A stretch of DNA of 64,000 nt from Mycolicibacterium fallax (GCF_010726955.1 NZ_AP022603.1:1860001-1924000); one strand, 5' to 3'. Numbered from the stretch's first letter, positions 36,026 to 44,997 are shown. Notes: generated from the letters alone by a model not told the origin. Translations and numbers: made by a program.

Positions 36026-37529
36026 GCCGACACCTGCCCGGCGTCAGCGGCGGCCATCGCGGTTTGGTCCAGTGCTGTGGCCTCGGCGATGGCGAGGGTG
36101 TCGTAGACGCTCAGGTCCACGGCCGAGGCCAGGGGTTCGGCGCCGGCGGCGATGCGCCGGGCCAGCATGCCGACCGCGGCTGGTTCCGCGGCGCCGGTGG
36201 CGATGACGGTCTCCGCGGCGATGATGGTGTTGCCGAAGCCCGCTGGGCCGGCCGCCGCGTGGATCGCGGCGAGCATGTCACGGCGCTCCCGGACGGCGGC
36301 GGCGTCGAGCCAGTCCCGCACCGGGTCGCTGACCAGGGCGCGGACCGGGGTTGCCCCAGGTGCCGGGCTTGGCCGCCAGCAGCGGCAACAGTGCCACCGG
36401 GTCGAACACCGTCTCGGTGGTGTTGGTGTAGGCCCGCGGCAATGAGATCACCGGGTGGCCGTGGGCATCGAGGAACTCGATGCGGTCAAAACGCACTCCG
36501 ACGGTGACCGTCTGGGCGGCCATCGCCGGCCCGGCGCAGTAGGAACGGCCCTCGACGAGCAGACTGCCGGTCTTGTCGGTGCGCCGCGCCACATAGCGCA
36601 CCGGGTCGAACCCGACACCGGGCAGCGCCAGCAGCGCGGCCCGGTCGGCGTCAAACAGTTCACTGATCGGGGTCTGCTTGCGGTAATGCCCCGTGGCGGC
36701 GAGCTCCTCGCAGCGGGCCAGCAGCATCGCGTTGAGCCCGGACAAGCTCTCGGCCCGGGGTTCGGGGACCATCAGGTTGCGGCGCAAGAACCCCACCGCG
36801 TTCTCCACACTGCCCTTCTCATGCCCGGAATACGGGTTGCAGTACCGCGCCGCACACCGATAGTGCGCGCGGAACGCCCCAAACAGCGTCGATTCGACGA
36901 CCTTCTCCCCGCGACGGCGCCCCGCCCCGGCGGCGTTGTCGAAAATCAGCTCCCGCGCCGCGCCGCCGATGTGCTCGAAGATCACCCGCAGGCCATGGCA
37001 CACGCTCTCAGCAGTTTCCCCCGGATAGGCCTGGACATAGCGCATGTTGGAGTGCGGGAAGGTGACCACCAGCACGTGCAGCACCTGCATCACCCGGCGA
37101 TCACCGCTTGGGCCTGCCCGAAGTCGACCTGCCCGACCCCCGGCGGCCACACCAACTCGGAGAACCCCTGCCGCGCGCTGCGGCGCGCGGCCCGGTAGGC
37201 CTTCACATAGCGCTGCACCGCCGAATACGACCCCCCATACCCGTGTTCGGCGACCAGCCGGTCACAGACCCGCTGGGCAGTGTGGCGCTGCTTGCGGGCC
37301 GACCCTCATCCTCGGCCAGCCACTCATCGATCACCGACGTGAACCCGGTCAGCACCGAAGCACCCGGACGCCGATGAATCACCGGCGGCTTCGGTGAGAA
37401 ATCCTGCACGGCAATGTATTTCGCGACCGAGTCGCGGGAGATCCCCAGATCCTTGGCGATCTGGCGGGCCGAAACACCGGCAGCGTCGAGCTTCCGGATC
37501 TGTTCTTGCATCGTCATAGCTATCGTCAT
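36022..37529 (-). pseudogene. istA: istA transposase, three frameshifts
   Basis: IstA starts at ATG 37529 (MTIAMTMQEQIRKLDAAG, with helix-turn-helix GVSARQIAKDLGISRDSVAK). Near 37305 a C4 run is C3 and the frame shifts to KQRHTAQRVCDRL. Near 37105 GGGG is GGG, just before MQVLHVLVVTFPHSNMRYVQ. Near 36352 one extra C shifts VRALVSDPVRDWLDAA. The DDE-type core includes VDFGQAQ, IFDNAAG and KGSVENAVGFLRR. Its stop overlaps the start of istB. It is inactive unless these indels are base-calling errors. Confidence 0.78.
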
Positions 37530-37707
37530 CTGCTTTCCGGTTCTCCCCTTCCACGAGCCGCTGCACAACCGCAGCAGCACCGCGAGAGAACCTACGAAGG
37601 GACACACCACCGCAGCACCGACTGGCCGGATTCTTACCGCTGAAATGGCAGGAAACCAGCCGCGCAGCTGGCAGGAAAACCCCGCCGAAACGGACTACCT
37701 ATAGACG

Positions 37708-38429
37708 ATCACAGACAGACCATCCACGCGCACGGTGACTCAATTTCTGGACGAGTGGTTCACCGCCGTTGAGGCATCGATGGACGCGACGACTTGGCAG
37801 AACTGGAGGGACTACGCGAAAAGCTACGTCGTGCCGCATATCGGGGACGTAAAGCTCCAGCAGCTTGATGAGCCAGAGCTGCTGCGGCTTTACGCGAAGT
37901 TGCTGATCGAAGGCCGGATCAAGCAAGACCGAAACTACGAAATGTACTGCTATTGGCGTCGCCATGCGATCGACGGAGAGTCGCCGACGCCGCGCGAAGT
38001 CGCCGACGCCTGTGGCACAACGATTCACGCCGCGCGCGCCGCTGTCCGGCGATACAAGAGCGGCATCCTTCCGACAAGGGTGGATCCCGGACTGGCGCCA
38101 AAGACCGTTCGAAACGTTCACGCCATGATCCATCGAGCGATGGCTGATGCCGTCGCGTGGAAGTACAAGGCTCACAATCCAGCGGCGAACGTTCGACCAC
38201 CGAAGCGCTCCCGCTCGCGACGCACCGTGTGGAACCCAGAGGACATACAGAAGTTCCTCCGCGCGGTCAGCCACGACCGATTCGCTGCTCTCTTTCTGCT
38301 GGAGCTCACGACCGGCATACGTCGTGGGCAGATCTGCGGCCTTCGATGGCCCGACGTCGACCTGAACGTTCGCGAGGTCACCGTGCACGACAACCGAGTA
38401 GTGGTCGCCGGGCATGCGAGAGACAAATC
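37708..38429 (+). pseudogene. Tyrosine recombinase (phage-type integrase), internal fragment
   Basis: About 240 codons remain between the IS21 right end and the first ISL3 end. They include the SAM-like N-terminal part (TQFLDEWFTAVEASMDATTW and AKSYVVPHIGDVKLQQL), a linker (PKTVRNVHAMIHRAMADAV) and the start of the catalytic domain with the first active-site Arg in LTTGIRRGQICGLRWPDVDL. The HxxR and Tyr boxes are lost to the ISL3 insertion, and the rest is not found at 41311. The inserted helical piece near residues 75-105 (EVADACGTTIHAARAAVRRY) is unusual for the family. Confidence 0.8.
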
Positions 38430-39881
38430 GGCTCTTCCGGTTTGGGAGTGCGTGGCGGGGTGTGGCGCTGACGCGGTGAGGCTGGGGATGTAGGCGGGCC
38501 CTGGGGTGTGAGGATGAGAGTTCCTACACACTTATCGACCACCCACAGGACCCAATGTCTGAGCCTACGTGCCTTGTTGCTGACACCATCTGCCGAACGG
38601 TCGAGTTGGGGGTGGCGATCACCGGCGCGGCGATCGCCAAGGAGCTGACCTGGATCGATTGCCGGCCGGTCGAACACGATCCGACCTGCCCGAAATGCGG
38701 CCAGCCCGGTGGGTTGCGTGATCACGTTGAACGAGTCCTGACCGACCTACCCGTCGTCGGGCATCCGACCCGGTTGCGGGTCCGCGTACCGAGGTTCACC
38801 TGCGGCAACGACGGCTGCGCGGTGACGATCTTCCGGCAGCGCACCGACCGGGTCGCCGCACCGAAAGCGTCGACGACCCGCCGCTGCGCCCGCTGGATTG
38901 TGCAGCGGCTGGCGATCGACAAGATGTCAGTGGCAGCGATCGCCAAAGCCCTGGGCTTGAGCTGGAACACCGTCAACATCGTGGCAGCGGAGTTGGCGCG
39001 TGAGCTGGTGTTCGGCTCCCCGGCCCATCTCGCCGGAGTCCGCTACCTCGGGGTCGATGAGCACAAGTGGAAACACCGCCGCGGCCAGGGCGACCCGGAC
39101 TTCGTGACCGTGCTGGTCGATCTGACCCCGGTCATCGACGGCACCGGCCCCGCCCGGCTGCTCGACATGGTCGCAGGGCGCTCCGCCGAGGTCCTCAAGG
39201 GCTGGCTCAACGCCCGCGAGGCGAACTTCCGCAGCCGAGTCACGGTGGTGGCGATGGACGGGTTCGCCGGCTACCGCACCGCCACCGCCGATGCCCTGCC
39301 CGCAGCACGGGCCGTCATGGATCCATTTCACGTAATCCACTTAGCAGCAGACAAACTCACTGTATGCCGCCAGCGCATCCAGCAGGACACCTGCGGTCAT
39401 CGCGGCCGCACCGGTGACCCGCTGTTCGGAATCCGGAGGATTCTGCTCACCCGAACTGAGCTGCTCACCGACAAGCAGAAAGCCAAGCTGGACAAGGCCC
39501 TTGCCGCCCATGATGCGCACGCAGCGGTGGAGGTCACCGCCTGCTACTACCAGGACTTGATCGGCGCCTACGCCGACCCCGACCGGCGGGCGGGCAAGTT
39601 GGCGATGTTCAAGTGCCTCAAACGGATCCGATCCGGGCTGCCCAAGGGTCTGGAGGAGTTGGCGCAGCTGGGCCGCAGCCTATGGAAACGCCGTCGCGAG
39701 ATCCTGGCCTACTTCGACGTCGGCGTCTCCAACGGCCCCGTCGAAGCCATCAACGGCCGCCTGGAACACCTACGCGGCATCGCCCTGGGATTCCGCAACC
39801 TCAACCACTACATCATCCGAGCCCTGATCCACTCCGGCCAACTTCAGGATCGGATCAACGCACTCTGAATCAGGAAGAGCC
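38430..39881 (+). mobile_element. ISL3-family insertion sequence 1
   Basis: The ends are GGCTCTTCCGGTTTGGGAGTG (left, 38430 onward) and the inverse of GGCTCTTCCTGATTCAGAGTG (right, ending 39881), imperfect inverted repeats of about 21 bp typical of ISL3. The left flank is GACAAATC and the right flank starts GACAA, so the right copy of an 8-bp target duplication may have been cut by the next element. It carries one intact transposase gene. Confidence 0.87.
38555..39868 (+). CDS. ISL3-family transposase
   Basis: This 437-residue transposase is complete. The N-terminal zinc finger has CPKCGQPGG and CGNDGC. The helix-turn-helix is near AIAKALGLSWNTVNIVAAEL. The DDE core holds YLGVDEHKWKHRRG (first Asp), VVAMDGFAGYRTA and MDPFHVIHLAADKL (second Asp). 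The C-terminal part with SNGPVEAINGRLEHLRG supplies the Glu. No frameshift is seen, so the element may be mobile. Confidence 0.93.
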   Translation: MSEPTCLVADTICRTVELGVAITGAAIAKELTWIDCRPVEHDPTCPKCGQPGGLRDHVERVLTDLPVVGHPTRLRVRVPRFTCGNDGCAVTIFRQRTDRVAAPKASTTRRCARWIVQRLAIDKMSVAAIAKALGLSWNTVNIVAAELARELVFGSPAHLAGVRYLGVDEHKWKHRRGQGDPDFVTVLVDLTPVIDGTGPARLLDMVAGRSAEVLKGWLNAREANFRSRVTVVAMDGFAGYRTATADALPAARAVMDPFHVIHLAADKLTVCRQRIQQDTCGHRGRTGDPLFGIRRILLTRTELLTDKQKAKLDKALAAHDAHAAVEVTACYYQDLIGAYADPDRRAGKLAMFKCLKRIRSGLPKGLEELAQLGRSLWKRRREILAYFDVGVSNGPVEAINGRLEHLRGIALGFRNLNHYIIRALIHSGQLQDRINAL

Positions 39882-39886
39882 GACAA

Positions 39887-41310
39887 GGCTCTTCGCAGTT
39901 GAGGGTGTAGTGGTGGCTGGCGCGTCGTTGCCGCGGTAGGGGTCGAGGTCTTCCGATGATGGAGGTTCCTACGCCGCCCATCCGAAAGACCTCGACGTGC
40001 CTGACGCTACCTTCGCCTGCCCTGACCTGACCACGTTCTGCCGCCTCGCCGAGCTCGGTCTGGAGGTGACCGGACAGCGGCTTGAGCCTGACCGAGCGAT
40101 GCTGGCCTGTCGGATCATCGAGGACGATCGCTGGTGTCGGCGCTGCGGGGAGGAAGGCAGCCCGCGTGACACGGTTACCCGGCAATTGGCCCACGAACCG
40201 TTCGGGTGGCGACCCACCACGCTGCTGGTCACCGTCCGCCGCTACCGCTGCGCCGGCTGTGCTCATGTATGGCGCCAAGACGCCAGTAAGGCCGCTGAGC
40301 CGCGAGCATCGTTGTCTCGTCGCGCTCTGCAGTGGGCGCTGAAAGCTATTGTCTGCCAGCACCTGAGCGTGGCCCGGGTCGCCGAAGGACTCGCGGTGTC
40401 GTGGAACACCGCCAACAACGCGGTGCTCGCCGAAGGCCGTCGCGTCCTCATCGCCGATCCGGCCCGCTTCGACGGTGCGGCAGTGATCGGCGTCGATGAA
40501 CACGTGTGGCGCCACACCCGCCGCGGCGACAAGTACGTCACCGTCATCATCGACTTGACCCCCGTACGCGACGGGACCGGTCCGGCGCGGCTGTTGGACA
40601 TGGTCGAGGGACGCTCCAAGAAAGCGTTCCAACAATGGCTGGCCGAGCGGCCCGAACAATGGCGTGATCGCGTGGAAGTAGTTGCCATGGACGGCTTCAC
40701 GGGTTTCAAGACCGCGACCGCCGAAGAGCTACCCGAGGCAGTGGCGGTGATGGATCCCTTCCATGTGGTCCGGCTGGCTGGCAACGCCCTCGATGAGTGC
40801 CGGCGCCGGGTCCAACTGGCCACCTGCGGGCACCGCGGCCGAAGAACCGACCCGCTCTACCGATCGCGGCGGACCCTGCACACCGGAGCTGATCTGCTCA
40901 CCGACAAACAGAAAGCCCGGCTGCAGGCACTGTTCGCCGTTGACGCCCACGCCGAGGTCGAAGCCACCTGGACGATGTATCAGCGCACCGTGGCCGCCTA
41001 CCGACACCCCGACCGCAAGACGGGCCGCGCACTCATGTCAACGCTGATCGGCACCCTCAGCGCCAGCGTGCCCAAGCCCCTGCAGGAACTCATCACCCTC
41101 GGACGGACACTGAACAAACGCGCCGCCGACGTCCTGGCCTACTTCGACCGACCCGGCACCTCCAACGGTCCGACCGAAGCGATCAACGGCCGCCTGGAGC
41201 ACCTGCGCGGATCGGCCCTAGGATTTCGCAACCTCACCAACTACATCGCCAGATCACTCCTGGAAGCCGGCGGATTCAGACCCCAACTACACCGTCAATT
41301 CTGAAGAGCC
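39887..41310 (+). mobile_element. ISL3-family insertion sequence 2
   Basis: Left end GGCTCTTCGCAGTTGAGGG (39887 onward); the right end is the inverse of GGCTCTTCAGAATTGACGG (ending 41310). The element starts only five bases (GACAA) after ISL3 element 1 and is in the same orientation, yet its transposase is clearly different. Its right end abuts the stop of the HEPN-like gene. I see no 8-bp duplication flanking it. Confidence 0.87.
39997..41304 (+). CDS. ISL3-family transposase, distinct from its neighbour
   Basis: This 435-residue protein starts at GTG 39997. The zinc finger is CRRCGEEG with CAGCAHVW. The first Asp is in VIGVDEHVWRHTRRGDK, the second in VAVMDPFHVVRLAGNAL, and the Glu in SNGPTEAINGRLEHLRGSAL. 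The divergence shows these are two separate family members and not a tandem duplication. It appears intact. Confidence 0.93.
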   Translation: MPDATFACPDLTTFCRLAELGLEVTGQRLEPDRAMLACRIIEDDRWCRRCGEEGSPRDTVTRQLAHEPFGWRPTTLLVTVRRYRCAGCAHVWRQDASKAAEPRASLSRRALQWALKAIVCQHLSVARVAEGLAVSWNTANNAVLAEGRRVLIADPARFDGAAVIGVDEHVWRHTRRGDKYVTVIIDLTPVRDGTGPARLLDMVEGRSKKAFQQWLAERPEQWRDRVEVVAMDGFTGFKTATAEELPEAVAVMDPFHVVRLAGNALDECRRRVQLATCGHRGRRTDPLYRSRRTLHTGADLLTDKQKARLQALFAVDAHAEVEATWTMYQRTVAAYRHPDRKTGRALMSTLIGTLSASVPKPLQELITLGRTLNKRAADVLAYFDRPGTSNGPTEAINGRLEHLRGSALGFRNLTNYIARSLLEAGGFRPQLHRQF

Positions 41311-41311
41311 G

Positions 41312-42673
41312 CTAATCTTCCCAGCCCTGGAAGCCGTCGGCGAACGCAAGCACACGCGGAGCAAGGGGGCTCAGAGGCGGGCACATGTTCCTACGCGTGA
41401 AGCCGGGTCCGTTCTGCAACGCCCGGTATCCCTCTGCACCTTCCGGATACCGAGCCAAGAACTCCCGTATTGTCGCAGCGTCTACGCCGGCATCGGGATA
41501 TAGGACTCGGTCCAGCTTCTCCTGCAACGGCCCCATTAGCGGCTGAAGTTTTTTGATCATGTCCAGCACGCCGGGGTCAGACGTCATGTTTTCCAACTCG
41601 TCACGCTTCAGCCAGGGCTTTCCCCGTTCCTCCTTGGTGAACTCGAACATGTACCGACGATCCATGTACACGTTGACGGCGTTCTCCCCCTTGAGACGCG
41701 CGGCGAAGTCGTACTTGAAAGCGTTGATGTCTCCGTGCAGCAAGGCATCGCGCATCTTGAGCAGCCAACGGTACTCAAACGAGGTCGCCTTCAGTTCGGT
41801 GAACAGCGCGAGTACGGCCTGTTCCTGGGGTGTTTTGCGGGCGAAGGTTTCGCGCACTGCGCGAAGGGTTTGATCTTCATGGCTCTGTAGGGCGCTGGTG
41901 AAGCTAATCAGCGCGGACCGCACTTGGCGCCTGTGCTCATCCCACGCATCTTCATCGAAGATGCCGATCCTATTGTCCTGCAGGTCTTTAAGTATCGAGA
42001 CCAGCTGGTCCAGAAACCTGTCGCTCTCATCGGATATGTGTCCCAGTAGCTCACTGTCCAACATCTTCCGAAGCCGTTCGTACGCATCGCGATACCGCTT
42101 GTGGTCGTCTTCAGTCAACGAACACACCTTCTCGAAAATTGGGGCGTCGGAGCGGCTGGGGTCCAGATGGATCAGGATCGCGCCGTATGGGTCTGTTGCG
42201 GCCTCTGCGTCCTGTGCCTCAAGTTCGGCGTTAAGCTTCCCCAGCAGTTCCATCGCTTCCTGCATCTGCTTGGCCGCGCCGGCAATGCGCTGCTCAACCT
42301 CGTCGGTTGCGGGCAGACCTTCAGTGAGCCAACGCTTGCTACCAGACAACACATCGTCCAGCGCAGCCTTCAGGTGCGCGTGGGCAGTGGCGCGGGAGTA
42401 TCTATCTCGCACGTCAGGCGTGTCTGCCCAGTCTACGATCACGTCGGTCGTCGCCTGCGTTACTGCGACGACGGCTTCCAGCGCCAGCAGCATCGCGGGC
42501 GTCCGAGACGCGACGATGTGCGGCATCACCACGGCCTGCAGAGCCTCAAGTGCGTTATTGGCAAAATCGGTCGCGCTGTCGCCGTCGATGTCGCCTAACG
42601 CCCAGGCAAACTTCTCCAGCCGGTCGACCCAGCTTCGTACCCGATCTAATTCTTCCTGATTGTCGTCCTCCAC
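41312..42673 (-). CDS. Helical protein with HEPN-like Rx4H motif
   Basis: This 453-residue protein is read from GTG 42673, with AGGAAAGG seven bases upstream. It is strongly helical and acidic, with EQRIAGAAKQMQEAMELLGK in the first half. Near residue 308 it has KMRDALLHGDINAF, that is R-D-x3-H, which matches the Rx4-6H signature of HEPN RNases where the Arg is often followed by Asn, Asp or His. HEPN placement is inferred from this motif and the helical setting. The stop lies two bases from the end of ISL3 element 2, so the native C-terminus may be altered. It is the last gene of a four-gene minus-strand run. Confidence 0.65.
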   Translation of the reverse strand: MEDDNQEELDRVRSWVDRLEKFAWALGDIDGDSATDFANNALEALQAVVMPHIVASRTPAMLLALEAVVAVTQATTDVIVDWADTPDVRDRYSRATAHAHLKAALDDVLSGSKRWLTEGLPATDEVEQRIAGAAKQMQEAMELLGKLNAELEAQDAEAATDPYGAILIHLDPSRSDAPIFEKVCSLTEDDHKRYRDAYERLRKMLDSELLGHISDESDRFLDQLVSILKDLQDNRIGIFDEDAWDEHRRQVRSALISFTSALQSHEDQTLRAVRETFARKTPQEQAVLALFTELKATSFEYRWLLKMRDALLHGDINAFKYDFAARLKGENAVNVYMDRRYMFEFTKEERGKPWLKRDELENMTSDPGVLDMIKKLQPLMGPLQEKLDRVLYPDAGVDAATIREFLARYPEGAEGYRALQNGPGFTRRNMCPPLSPLAPRVLAFADGFQGWED

Positions 42674-43242
42674 GTCCGTACCTTTCCTCGTACTGTCACA
42701 CCGTCTGTGGCTCCCTTCGTGTGGGCAGCCGTACAGAATGACACACGAGCCCGACAAGCGCACGACAATTTCGGGTCGTGTCGTCCACCCACCTGCCCTC
42801 ACCGCGGCGGGGTCGGGCGGTAAAGGAGCCGCGACCACTATTGGTTGCAGACCCAGACCCCCGGGGCGAGACGCGTGGCCGCGGCCGGGCCGCTCAGGAC
42901 GATGACCGTCGTCGTTATTCACGGCTAGGACCCATCGCGTGAACGCATGGTGCTCCACGCGATTGGTGTCCTGCATGACCGCGGGTGCCACAGCGTGCGG
43001 ATTGAAGCCGGCGAGAGTTCGACGGGCATGTGGTACGAGGACCACCGCGGCTATTGGCGCGTCGGCCGAGATCCGTTTCCGAAGCCGCCGCCACTCGTGC
43101 ATGACGTTGGGCCGTCTCCTGGTTGACCCGATTTGGGGCCGAGGAAGCGCTCGATGCTCGCCGCCTTCGTCGGCAAAACAAGCTGCACGCGCGCGCCGTT
43201 CATGGACTGGGGGCCTAGCACCCATAGGCTGTTGCTCGCCAA
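42674..43242 (-). pseudogene. Frameshifted gene between the PD-(D/E)XK and HEPN-like genes
   Basis: A TTG at 43242, directly after the upstream stop, opens ASNSLWVLGPQSMNGARVQL then VLPTKAASIERFLGPKSG. Near 43125 a one-base loss shifts coding to NVMHEWRRLRKRISADAPIA, VVLVPHARRTLAGFNPHAV and NRVEHHAFTRWVLAVNN. Both parts read like ordinary protein, with strands VLVLPTK and AAVVLVPH. The 3' limit is unclear because the second frame stays open toward 42700. Function unknown. An active protein would need the frame to be whole. Confidence 0.5.
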
Positions 43243-43797
43243 CTACGCTCCGCCCGAGAGCCCGTTCAACCCTGCAGCCGCATGAATGGCGGTCTTGAGT
43301 TCGTCGAAGGAACACTGCCTCGGCCCAAGGGCTAGCAGCGGTCCGAGCCTAATCTTCTTCTGCTCCGGAACTTTTCGGTTAAGTTCGCTCGTGGGCATCA
43401 CATAGAACGTCCATTGCCTGACGTCGAGCGGATCGACCGGTTCGCCAATCGAGCCATTCAGCAGGCAGAAGACGTACACTTTGGCGCTTCGCCTCGCACT
43501 GGGCGCATAGGTGTTGGTGTGGGCGTCCCAGCCCTTTGCCGGACCAATGCCGAACTCGATCACCGAGGGTCGGGTCTGCTCCCACGATTGCACGTAGGCA
43601 GCCGATTTCACTTCCACCCCGACCTTGACACCGTCGAGGTCGACGTCGAGGTCGTGACTGTGCCATTCGACGCGCTTCACCTCATCAATGCCGAGTGCTG
43701 TCGCCACGATGTACTCGGCCAGCACGCCGCGGGTGGTGTTGGCGAGCAGGTCGTCGTACGCCCAGGCTTGGAACTTCTGTTTGTCCATCCGAGTCAT
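43243..43797 (-). CDS. Restriction-endonuclease-like PD-(D/E)XK protein
   Basis: This 184-residue protein has the nuclease fold signature: Glu28 in GVLAEYIVATALG, then DLDVDLDGVKVGVEVKS with Asp51/53 and Glu62-x-Lys64. The strand order helix-strand-strand matches small type II or Mrr-like enzymes. The C-terminal half has VYVFCLLNGSIGEPVDPLDV and FYVMPTSELN. It overlaps the preceding gene (ATGA, 43794-43797) and is followed by the frameshifted gene without a gap, so these genes form one operon. It probably restricts DNA, but no methyltransferase is present. Confidence 0.75.
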   Translation of the reverse strand: MTRMDKQKFQAWAYDDLLANTTRGVLAEYIVATALGIDEVKRVEWHSHDLDVDLDGVKVGVEVKSAAYVQSWEQTRPSVIEFGIGPAKGWDAHTNTYAPSARRSAKVYVFCLLNGSIGEPVDPLDVRQWTFYVMPTSELNRKVPEQKKIRLGPLLALGPRQCSFDELKTAIHAAAGLNGLSGGA

Positions 43798-44318
43798 CGC
43801 CGAGCCTTCAACGCTTGAGCCGTCCCCCTGCCAAGTACTGTCGTCACTTTGAGCCGATCGATGTCGTCGATGGTCAGGACCGCTTCGGGTCGGGTGATCC
43901 GCTTGATGTCCTCGGCTTGCGGTTGCGGCGCCAACAGAGCCAGTTCGCGTGCCTCGTCAACGTCGATGTTTGTATGTACCCACTGGCGCTGATCGGTGCG
44001 CACGTGGTCGACGCTCACGAACCAGTTAGCCAAGAATTCCTGCAGGTGCGGGATCAGTGTCCACACCTTGCGCCGGGCCAGCGCCGAACGCGCATCTGGC
44101 CGGGTGAATGCGAGCCAGACGAGTTCTTCACTATCGGTGTCAGTGAGCTTCCAGAACACCCGGCCGTTGTGCGCCAAGGGCCGGGTGACAGCGATGCGCT
44201 CTCCGGTCTCGCGGGCCCGCATGGTGTAGTCGGGAAGCGTGTCGGTGTGGTCGGGAACGCTGTAGAAATAGTCGTGTGGCCTCTGCGGTCCCGGCCGTCC
44301 GGTTCGATTGTTGTCCAT
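43794..44318 (-). CDS. Conserved protein upstream of the PD-(D/E)XK nuclease
   Basis: This 174-residue protein is read from ATG 44318 (TTG 44321 is also possible). It begins MDNNRTGRPGPQRPHDYFYS and has a probable mixed alpha/beta core with NGRVFWKLTDTDSEELVWLA. The C-terminal end, ITRPEAVLTIDDIDRLKVTT then VLGRGTAQALKARR, is basic. No family is recognised. Its overlap with the nuclease gene suggests partnership, for example as specificity or regulatory subunit. Confidence 0.55.
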   Translation of the reverse strand: MDNNRTGRPGPQRPHDYFYSVPDHTDTLPDYTMRARETGERIAVTRPLAHNGRVFWKLTDTDSEELVWLAFTRPDARSALARRKVWTLIPHLQEFLANWFVSVDHVRTDQRQWVHTNIDVDEARELALLAPQPQAEDIKRITRPEAVLTIDDIDRLKVTTVLGRGTAQALKARR

Positions 44319-44634
44319 CAAACGCGCCCTCTCACCGCCAAGAATGTTGCCATGTCATCGGCCCCCGCGTCTGACGATCCGACTAGGGGTCGTTGGCCGA
44401 ACGGCAACAGAGTCGCACACGCCTCCGACAAGACGCCGCCGGCAGGGGTCCTACATAACCCCGAGGGCACCATCGCCGGCATCCCGGAGGACGCCGCACT
44501 CTCAGACGGTCATGGAAAATCCGCCGAATCCGGATCACTCAGGTATTCGCGGAACACTCTCAAGAAAGTAGTGGATCGGACAGCACCAGTGCCTACGACA
44601 TTGGGCTTGGCCCATACCGTCCTGCCGCCACGGT

Positions 44635-44679
44635 GTTTCGTTTCGTTTCGTCGTTTCGTTTCGTCGTTTCGTTTCGTTA
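44635..44679. repeat. TTTCG pentanucleotide microsatellite
   Basis: About eight copies of TTTCG, some joined by an extra TCG, form the run. It lies in the 44319-44914 gap, which otherwise holds only unrecognised short frames; it does not code for anything I can support. Slippage of this tract could vary in length between strains. Confidence 0.7.
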
Positions 44680-44914
44680 ATTGCTCTCGTCGTCGCGCCT
44701 GCGGAAGTACCTCAATGCGCTCGCCGTGGACCATCTGTGCCGCCGGCGACAGCGACACCCAACCCGCTCACCGAGGCCGAGCAGACCACTCGCGGTCAGC
44801 TCACGCTCGTAGTTGCGAGGGAAGCCACAGACCGGCGCGGAAGGCCACCCCGGAGGAGTGCGCTCTCTCGTTTAGCGTGGCTAATGTTCACAAATGCGTT
44901 CACAAACCCCATGA

Positions 44915-44948
44915 GAACGGCCCCCGGAGTCTCCTCCGAGGGCCGTTC
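44915..44948 (+). terminator. Strong hairpin, GAACGGCCC stem
   Basis: GAACGGCCCCCGGAG is followed by a short loop and CCTCCGAGGGCCGTTC. This makes a long GC-rich stem just left of the tRNA fragment. No clear T run follows, so it may act on either strand. It resembles the terminators found beside tRNA attachment sites. Confidence 0.6.
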
Positions 44949-44955
44949 TACCTAG

Positions 44956-44997
44956 TAGCGGGGACAGGATTCGAACCTGCGACCTCTGGGTTATGAG
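44956..44997 (-). other. tRNA-Met 3' half: probable attachment-site end of an integrated element
   Basis: Read on the minus strand, CTCATAACCCAGAGG (anticodon loop with CAU plus 3' stem) is followed by GTCGCAGGTTCGAATCCTGT (variable and T arm) and CCCCGCT (acceptor strand). The D arm and the 5' anticodon stem are missing: upstream, bases turn to GGCGGCTT. Integration at tRNA 3' ends leaves such a half tRNA at one end of an element and a rebuilt whole gene at the other. The orientation places the element on the high-coordinate side. The whole tRNA would lie beyond base 64000. Confidence 0.75.

Larger units (their letters stand above)
34915..37707 (-). mobile_element. IS21-family insertion sequence, about 2.8 kb, boundaries approximate
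   Basis: The ends are recognised by shared terminal blocks. The left end begins TGTCAATAGGTTTCCGGCCG and continues with TTTTCCGGCCATG and TTTCCGGCCATG repeats. The right end, read inward, has CTATAGGTAGTCCGTTTC, then TTTTCCTGCCAG and TTTCCTGCCAT. Such multiple internal end repeats are the binding sites of IS21 transposases. It encodes istA and istB on the minus strand, both frameshifted. Left flank: helicase remnant. Right flank: integrase remnant. It therefore joins unrelated genes. I cannot confirm a target duplication. The stretch 34926-35295 holds only end repeats and the region after istB. Confidence 0.8.

Noticed and set aside
43695..44996. A 433-residue plus-strand frame ending AGTGFEPATSGL
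   Set aside because: That ending is the well-known translation artefact of a tRNA 3' region; the rest is antisense to the minus-strand genes.
44956..44997. A complete tRNA gene
   Set aside because: The 5' acceptor strand, D arm and 5' anticodon stem are missing, so it is only a fragment.
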